DNA of 34,987 nt from assembly GCA_020866945.1 (NCBI GenBank), contig JAJBVW010000084.1, positions 1 to 34,987 on the forward strand, written 5' to 3'. The stretch comes from Oscillospiraceae bacterium (GTDB taxonomy: Bacteria; Bacillota; Clostridia; Oscillospirales; Oscillospiraceae). Made by a program: the position numbers and the translations under genes. This document shows positions 30,815-34,987 of the stretch, piece by piece (the stretch's first letter is position 1; every line of letters starts with the position of its first letter). Under the pieces are notes generated by a model. It saw only the letters and a program-made list of their open reading frames with translations. It was not told where the DNA came from and did not search any database.

Positions 30815-32569
30815 ATGTATCAGGCGCTCTATCGAAAATGGCGCCCACGCACCTTTGACGATGTGGTGGGCCAGGATCATATCACGACCACCCTGAAGCG
30901 GCAGGTACAGACGGGCCGCCTGTCCCATGCATATCTCTTTATCGGGACGCGCGGCACCGGAAAGACCACCTGCGCCAAAATCTTGGCCAGGGCTGTGAAC
31001 TGCGAGCACCCCATAGACGGCAATCCCTGCAACCAGTGCGCAGCCTGCCGGGGTATCGAAGAGGGCAGCATTCTGGACGTGGTGGAGCTGGACGCCGCCT
31101 CCAACAACCGCGTGGATGACGTCCGCGCCCTGCAGGACGAGGCCATCTTCTCCCCCGCCAGTGTGAAAAAGCGGGTCTACATCATCGACGAGGTTCATAT
31201 GCTCTCCACGGCGGCCTTCAACGCCCTCCTGAAAATATTGGAGGAACCGCCCGAGCATTTGATGTTCATTCTCTGCACCACAGAGCTGCACAAGGTTCTG
31301 CCCACCATTGTCTCCCGCTGCCAGCGCCACAGCTTCAAGCGCATTGAGCCGGAGGCCATTGCGGGGCGGCTCGCCTACGTGGCGGAGCAGGAGGGGCTGA
31401 CGCTGGAGCCGGAGGCCGGCGCCTTATTGGCACGTCTTGCGGACGGTGGAATGCGGGACGCGCTGAGCCTGCTGGATCAGTGCGCTGCCACGGAGCATAT
31501 TGGTTCCCAGGAGGTTCTTTCCGCCATGGGGCTGGCCGGGAGCCAGCGGACGGCGGAGCTGCTGGATGCTGTATGCGCCGGTTCTTCCGAAAAGGCTCTG
31601 ACAACATTCAATGCACTCTGGAAGGACGGCAAAGACCCCGCCGGTATATTGGACGAACTGGCAGGGCTGATGCGGGACGTGCTGCTGCTTCAGGTAGCCC
31701 CAGAGAGCGGGGATGCCCTGCTCTCTGGCCTGTACGAAAAGAAAACACTGCAATATTTTGCCGCAAAGCTGCCCGGCGCGCGGCTGATGGACGGCATGAA
31801 TGAGATTCGAGCCGCTGACCTTTCCGGCGCAAATCCCCGGCGAACGGCGGAGCTGTGTCTTGTGCGCCTGTGCGTGCCGGAGACCGGGGCCACGCTGGCA
31901 GGACTGAAAACCCGCGTGGCCCGACTGGAGGCCGCCTGGAAGACGGGTATCGCCCCGTCTGCAAGCGCTCCCGTTTCTCCCTTGTCGGAGACGCCGGAGC
32001 CAATAAAGCCCCTCCAAGCGTCCGCACCGGAACCAAAACCAGCGCCCACAATGTCAGCGGAGGATGTCCCCTGGTATACAGACGATGACGCGCCCCCGGA
32101 GGAGCCAGACTTTATGCCTCCTGCGGAGCCAGAGCCGGAGCCGGAGCCAACGTCTGTTCGGGCCGTTGCTCCTTCCCCGCCCCCATCGGAACCGGAACCC
32201 GCGCCCGCGCCGCCTCAGACGGTGCCATCGGAACCGGGCGGCACATTTTGGGACACGCTAATACATTATTTAAACGGCAAGGTCGATATGGGTACTTATG
32301 CCATTCTCTCTCTTCCAACCCAGGTGTCTGGCTCGCTTGCGGGGGATGTGCTGACGGTTTACCTGCTCTCCCCCATTGCAAAAATGATGGTGAATACCCC
32401 CGCAATGTCCGCCGCCATTCAATCGGAGGCCAGCGCCATCGCGGGCAAGCCAGTGCGCGTGAGCTTTTCTGACCAGCCTCCGGCCCCCTCCCCGGTTGCT
32501 CCCTCGGTTCAGCCGGACACGAGCAAGCTGGACGCACTGAAAAAATTCCCCAACTTTCGGATTGAATAA
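30815..32569 (+). CDS. dnaX: DNA polymerase III gamma/tau subunit
   Basis: This 584-aa clamp-loader ATPase has an N-terminal AAA+ module: MYQALYRKWRPRTFDDVVGQ, Walker A GTRGTGKT (44-51), four zinc-binding Cys (C63, C72, C75, C78), Walker B IIDEVHMLS, and sensor/SRC motif TIVSRCQR. Domains II-III extend to about residue 360. A Pro/Glu-rich linker (about 390-475, with PEPEPEPE repeats) precedes a C-terminal tau-like domain that ends LDALKKFPNFRIE. AAGAGG at 30801-30806 is 8 nt before ATG. No A-AAA-AAG slippery site was noticed, so one product is expected. It lies with ebfC downstream in the conserved replication cluster. Confidence 0.96.
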   Translation: MYQALYRKWRPRTFDDVVGQDHITTTLKRQVQTGRLSHAYLFIGTRGTGKTTCAKILARAVNCEHPIDGNPCNQCAACRGIEEGSILDVVELDAASNNRVDDVRALQDEAIFSPASVKKRVYIIDEVHMLSTAAFNALLKILEEPPEHLMFILCTTELHKVLPTIVSRCQRHSFKRIEPEAIAGRLAYVAEQEGLTLEPEAGALLARLADGGMRDALSLLDQCAATEHIGSQEVLSAMGLAGSQRTAELLDAVCAGSSEKALTTFNALWKDGKDPAGILDELAGLMRDVLLLQVAPESGDALLSGLYEKKTLQYFAAKLPGARLMDGMNEIRAADLSGANPRRTAELCLVRLCVPETGATLAGLKTRVARLEAAWKTGIAPSASAPVSPLSETPEPIKPLQASAPEPKPAPTMSAEDVPWYTDDDAPPEEPDFMPPAEPEPEPEPTSVRAVAPSPPPSEPEPAPAPPQTVPSEPGGTFWDTLIHYLNGKVDMGTYAILSLPTQVSGSLAGDVLTVYLLSPIAKMMVNTPAMSAAIQSEASAIAGKPVRVSFSDQPPAPSPVAPSVQPDTSKLDALKKFPNFRIE

Positions 32570-32596
32570 ACTAAACATAACAGGAGACGACATATT

Positions 32597-32947
32597 ATGG
32601 CTAAAAATTCCTATCGCGGCGGCGCATATGGCGGCATGAACCAGGCCGCTATGATGAAGCAGGCGCAAAAAATGCAGCAGGATTTGATTAAAATGCAGGC
32701 AGAGCTGGAAACGCAAACCTATACCGCCGCGTCCGGCGGCGGCGTGGTGAGGGCCACCGTTTCCGGCAAACGGGAGCTGACCGAAGTGGTCATCGACCCG
32801 GAGGCTGTTGACCCGGAGGACGTGGAAATGCTCCAGGATTTAATCGTGGCCGCAGTAAATGAGGCGCTCCGCAAGGCGGAGGACGCGTCTAACCAGTCCA
32901 TGAGTCGTATAACCGGGAACCTTGGCGGTCTCGGCGGTATGTTTTGA
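32597..32947 (+). CDS. ebfC: YbaB/EbfC nucleoid-associated protein
   Basis: This 116-aa DNA-binding protein has an N-terminal Gly/Tyr-rich tail (SYRGGAYGGMN), a long helix AAMMKQAQKMQQDLIKMQAE, a beta-hairpin core with the family motif GGGVVRATVSGKRELTEVVIDPE, and a C-terminal helix with NEALRKAED, ending in a Gly-rich GNLGGLGGMF. It forms a dimer that binds DNA. AGGAGA (32581-32586) precedes ATG by 10 nt, and the gene is 27 nt after dnaX, so they are co-transcribed. The usual third gene, recR, does not follow; a strong terminator does. Confidence 0.95.
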   Translation: MAKNSYRGGAYGGMNQAAMMKQAQKMQQDLIKMQAELETQTYTAASGGGVVRATVSGKRELTEVVIDPEAVDPEDVEMLQDLIVAAVNEALRKAEDASNQSMSRITGNLGGLGGMF

Positions 32948-32964
32948 GTTTTATCTCCGCAGCC

Positions 32965-33018
32965 GCGGGGCAATGGAAATCAGACAGAGTCGTGGTTTCC
33001 ATTGCCCCGCTGTTTTTT
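32965..33018 (+). terminator. Terminator of dnaX-ebfC
   Basis: GCGGGGCAATGGAAA (32965-32979) pairs perfectly with TTTCCATTGCCCCGC (32996-33010), followed by TGTTTTTT. Confidence 0.93.
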
Positions 33019-33074
33019 CAGAAAACTGAACATACAGAGGGTTTTCTAACAAACTGTAAGAATTTGGAAAAATA

Positions 33075-33104
33075 TTGACAAACTATGCTCATCTGTAATA
33101 TAGT
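33075..33104 (+). promoter_or_regulatory. Promoter of the wall-anchored protein gene
   Basis: TTGACA at 33075-33080, 18 nt, TATAGT at 33099-33104. A 45-50 nt leader precedes the ATG at 33157. Confidence 0.75.
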
Positions 33105-33156
33105 AAGTTGTGTGTATTTCATTTCGCGCTTTGGCGCAAATTGGGAGGTTGTTCAA

Positions 33157-34987
33157 ATGAAAAAGCAAATTTTTGCACTGCTGCTGGCGCTGGTTCTCTG
33201 CCTGTCCCTGCTCCCCGCCGGCGTGCTGGCAGCGGATGAGACAGCTGACGTATCCGAGAGCAGTGAAGCAGCGAGCGACGAAAATTCCGCAGCCGTTGCC
33301 AGCGAAACAGAAACTGTGGCGGATACAGCGGAGGAAGCTGATACCATAGAGCAAAGCAGCGAGAGCGTAATGCTTGCCAGCGCTGCCGCCGATGATTCGG
33401 CTGTGGAGCCTGTGATTTCGCCAATAACCGGCGACTTGGACTCCATCTATCTGATGACCGGATGGGACACCATGTCGAACTATTTCGACCTGGGCGAGAA
33501 CGCGTTTGAATCCCTGGTCTACACCACGGTCGATTCCTATATTTACTATAACGCCGGGTCCTCCTTCGACGGCTATCTGATTGATGCCAGCAATATTTAT
33601 GCAGGCTATCAAATCCCTTATGAACTGTTCATGGAGCAGGTAGATGCCATGTTCGTGACCTACAGCGACATGAAGGATTTTCTCACCCAGCAGGGCGTAT
33701 ATGACGCGGTCTCGGACACCGTGACCATCCAATACTACGGCGGCGTGGGCGACACCAGGACATGGGATGCCTTCACCACCTATGAGGACGAGGATTACCT
33801 CTATGTCCAGGGCATTTATTCCAGCGGCATATCCGAGGCCGGTGATTTTACCCTGACCGACGACATGGTGGAAAATATTGATTACTATATCAGCGAGTCT
33901 GGTGCTCACGGGGCAATCACAACGCCCATCGAGCTGGTTCTGGTTCGCTCGGGATCCGGCTATAAAATCGCCGCCTGGCGGGAGATAAGCTACTATATCA
34001 TCGACAACGTGCTGTACTATCGCATTACGTCTGATATAACGGAGTACTATTACCCCATCACCGTGAATATCAGTACTTCAACCAACGGCGAGGAGACTTC
34101 CTTGAATACAACCTTTTCCTTTGACGACAGGACTGTGGTCTCCTCGAATCCCGCCGCAACCGTGACATTTAGCAATGGGCTGAATCAATACGTCAACGGC
34201 GTCGCCTGGCGGGCAGATACTGCATCTGTAACCTTTGATATAACCGCGCCGGACGGCTATACTGTAGCCGTGACGTATTCGGACGACGTCAACACCGACA
34301 AAACAGTCACTCCTTACAGCTTCGGCACCTATGAGATATTCTCCGTCGGTGGACTGACTATTGACGTAACGCTTGAGGCAGAGGTAGTGGAAACGCCTGC
34401 CCCCTCCCCTTCCCCGACGCCTACCGCAGCTCCCTCTCCCACACCGACCGAAGCGCCCGCTGCCAGCGAGACGCAGGCGTTTGACCTCGCGGAGGTTCCT
34501 GCCGGACTTAGCTATGACACCGTGGAGGAGCTTGAAGACGCATTGACAGAGCTGGTTCTAACCGCAGCCACGGATGAGTATTCCGCCGAAAATACAGCAG
34601 TCTATAATGTTTTGATAAGCACTGACGGCGGCGACACATGGCGAGAGCCGACGGATGAGGATTTGGTGAACGGCAAAATTACCGTGACGCTCCCCTATCC
34701 TGACGGCACGAATGAAAACTATAAGTTCACCGTGGTACATATGTTCACCACCGGCGACAAGGCTGGACAGACGGAGACCCCCGTGGCAACAAACACCGCC
34801 GACGGTATCCAGGTTACGCTCACGGGCCTGTCCCCGGTAGCTATCGCCTGGACGGAGAGTACGGCAAATACAGCATCCCCCGCCGCTGCCACCACAACTG
34901 CAACCGCCACAGAGAATGCAACAGCGCCTCACACAGGGGATGATACAAACGCTTATCTCTGGCTGGCATTCGCAATCCTCTGCGCCG
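33157..34987 (+). CDS. Large secreted, probably wall-anchored protein (3' end outside window)
   Basis: The frame is open from ATG 33157 to the window end (610 codons, no stop), so the gene is truncated by the window edge. GGGAGG (33143-33148) lies 8 nt upstream. The signal peptide is KKQIFALLLALVLCLSLLPAGVLA, cut near residue 26, then a Ser/Glu/Ala-rich acidic stretch to about 90. Residues 100-410 are a Tyr/Asp-rich beta-strand region without a family I recognise. A Pro/Ser/Thr linker (about 413-440) follows, then a second beta domain (450-570), an Ala/Thr-rich stalk, and APHTGDDTNAYLWLAFAILCA, which looks like an LPxTG-like (PxTGD) sorting signal entering its membrane helix. It is likely surface-displayed; the ligand is unknown. 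Confidence 0.8.
   Translation, partial: MKKQIFALLLALVLCLSLLPAGVLAADETADVSESSEAASDENSAAVASETETVADTAEEADTIEQSSESVMLASAAADDSAVEPVISPITGDLDSIYLMTGWDTMSNYFDLGENAFESLVYTTVDSYIYYNAGSSFDGYLIDASNIYAGYQIPYELFMEQVDAMFVTYSDMKDFLTQQGVYDAVSDTVTIQYYGGVGDTRTWDAFTTYEDEDYLYVQGIYSSGISEAGDFTLTDDMVENIDYYISESGAHGAITTPIELVLVRSGSGYKIAAWREISYYIIDNVLYYRITSDITEYYYPITVNISTSTNGEETSLNTTFSFDDRTVVSSNPAATVTFSNGLNQYVNGVAWRADTASVTFDITAPDGYTVAVTYSDDVNTDKTVTPYSFGTYEIFSVGGLTIDVTLEAEVVETPAPSPSPTPTAAPSPTPTEAPAASETQAFDLAEVPAGLSYDTVEELEDALTELVLTAATDEYSAENTAVYNVLISTDGGDTWREPTDEDLVNGKITVTLPYPDGTNENYKFTVVHMFTTGDKAGQTETPVATNTADGIQVTLTGLSPVAIAWTESTANTASPAAATTTATATENATAPHTGDDTNAYLWLAFAILCA

Overview
The window looks like chromosomal DNA of a gut-type, GC-rich low-GC-phylum bacterium (Firmicutes/Bacillota, most likely Oscillospiraceae, relatives of Oscillibacter, Dysosmobacter or Flavonifractor). 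The reasons are a Bacillus-type long SRP RNA placed directly before dnaX and ebfC/yaaK, sigma-A type promoters (TTGACA-17-TATAAT), strong AGGAGG-type ribosome sites with some TTG/GTG starts, a UvrX/YolD polymerase pair, Gram-positive lipoprotein and wall-anchor signals, and a giant 2-hydroxyacyl-CoA dehydratase activase homologue typical of anaerobic clostridia. The lineage is inferred from gene content only; no 16S gene is present. I see no insertion sequence, CRISPR array, phage module or conjugation gene.

Layout. 1-2600: two secreted proteins on the + strand (an Ala/Ser/Thr-rich lipoprotein and a 598-aa beta-helix-like protein) sharing a Ser-Gly-Glu-Ala-Ser tail motif. 2605-9946: a minus-strand cluster of two GT8 glycosyltransferases, a PlsC-like acyltransferase and a giant double-activase gene split by an apparent 1-nt deletion. 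10098-13287: a DNA-damage-type module, with umuC (Y-family polymerase)-yolD on the minus strand and, divergently, an XRE repressor plus an ImmA/IrrE metallopeptidase. The intergenic region has face-to-face promoters, a perfect 24-bp palindrome and four CGAACA repeats. 13332-14705: pheA (P-protein) behind a transcription attenuator with a Phe-rich 18-aa leader peptide. 14775-18661: pcrA (minus) and a MATE exporter (plus), diverging. 18780-28866: a small membrane protein, then a seven-gene minus-strand operon for a phosphocholine/phosphoethanolamine-like decorated surface polymer: a sulfatase-fold membrane enzyme, a YidC-TagF-like fusion, a GNAT, a cytidylyltransferase-PLP enzyme fusion, an amidohydrolase, a LicA-like kinase and a LicC-like cytidylyltransferase. 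A divergent acyltransferase-3 gene (29134-30189) probably belongs with it. 30284-33018: tRNA-Ala(CGC), SRP RNA, dnaX, ebfC. 33157 to the end: an incomplete secreted protein with a P-x-T-G-D sorting-like tail.

How it fits together. Three parts deserve attention. (1) The pheA leader has everything needed for ribosome-mediated attenuation: promoter, Phe-rich leader peptide, terminator, and a pairing that excludes the terminator. (2) The repressor/metallopeptidase pair facing umuC-yolD resembles the ImmR/ImmA and DdrO/IrrE switches and could drive mutagenic repair. (3) The lic-like operon carries two unusual domain fusions and two different nucleotidyltransferases, suggesting two CDP-activated substituents on one polymer. 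All functional assignments are from motif reading; no search or folding program was run.
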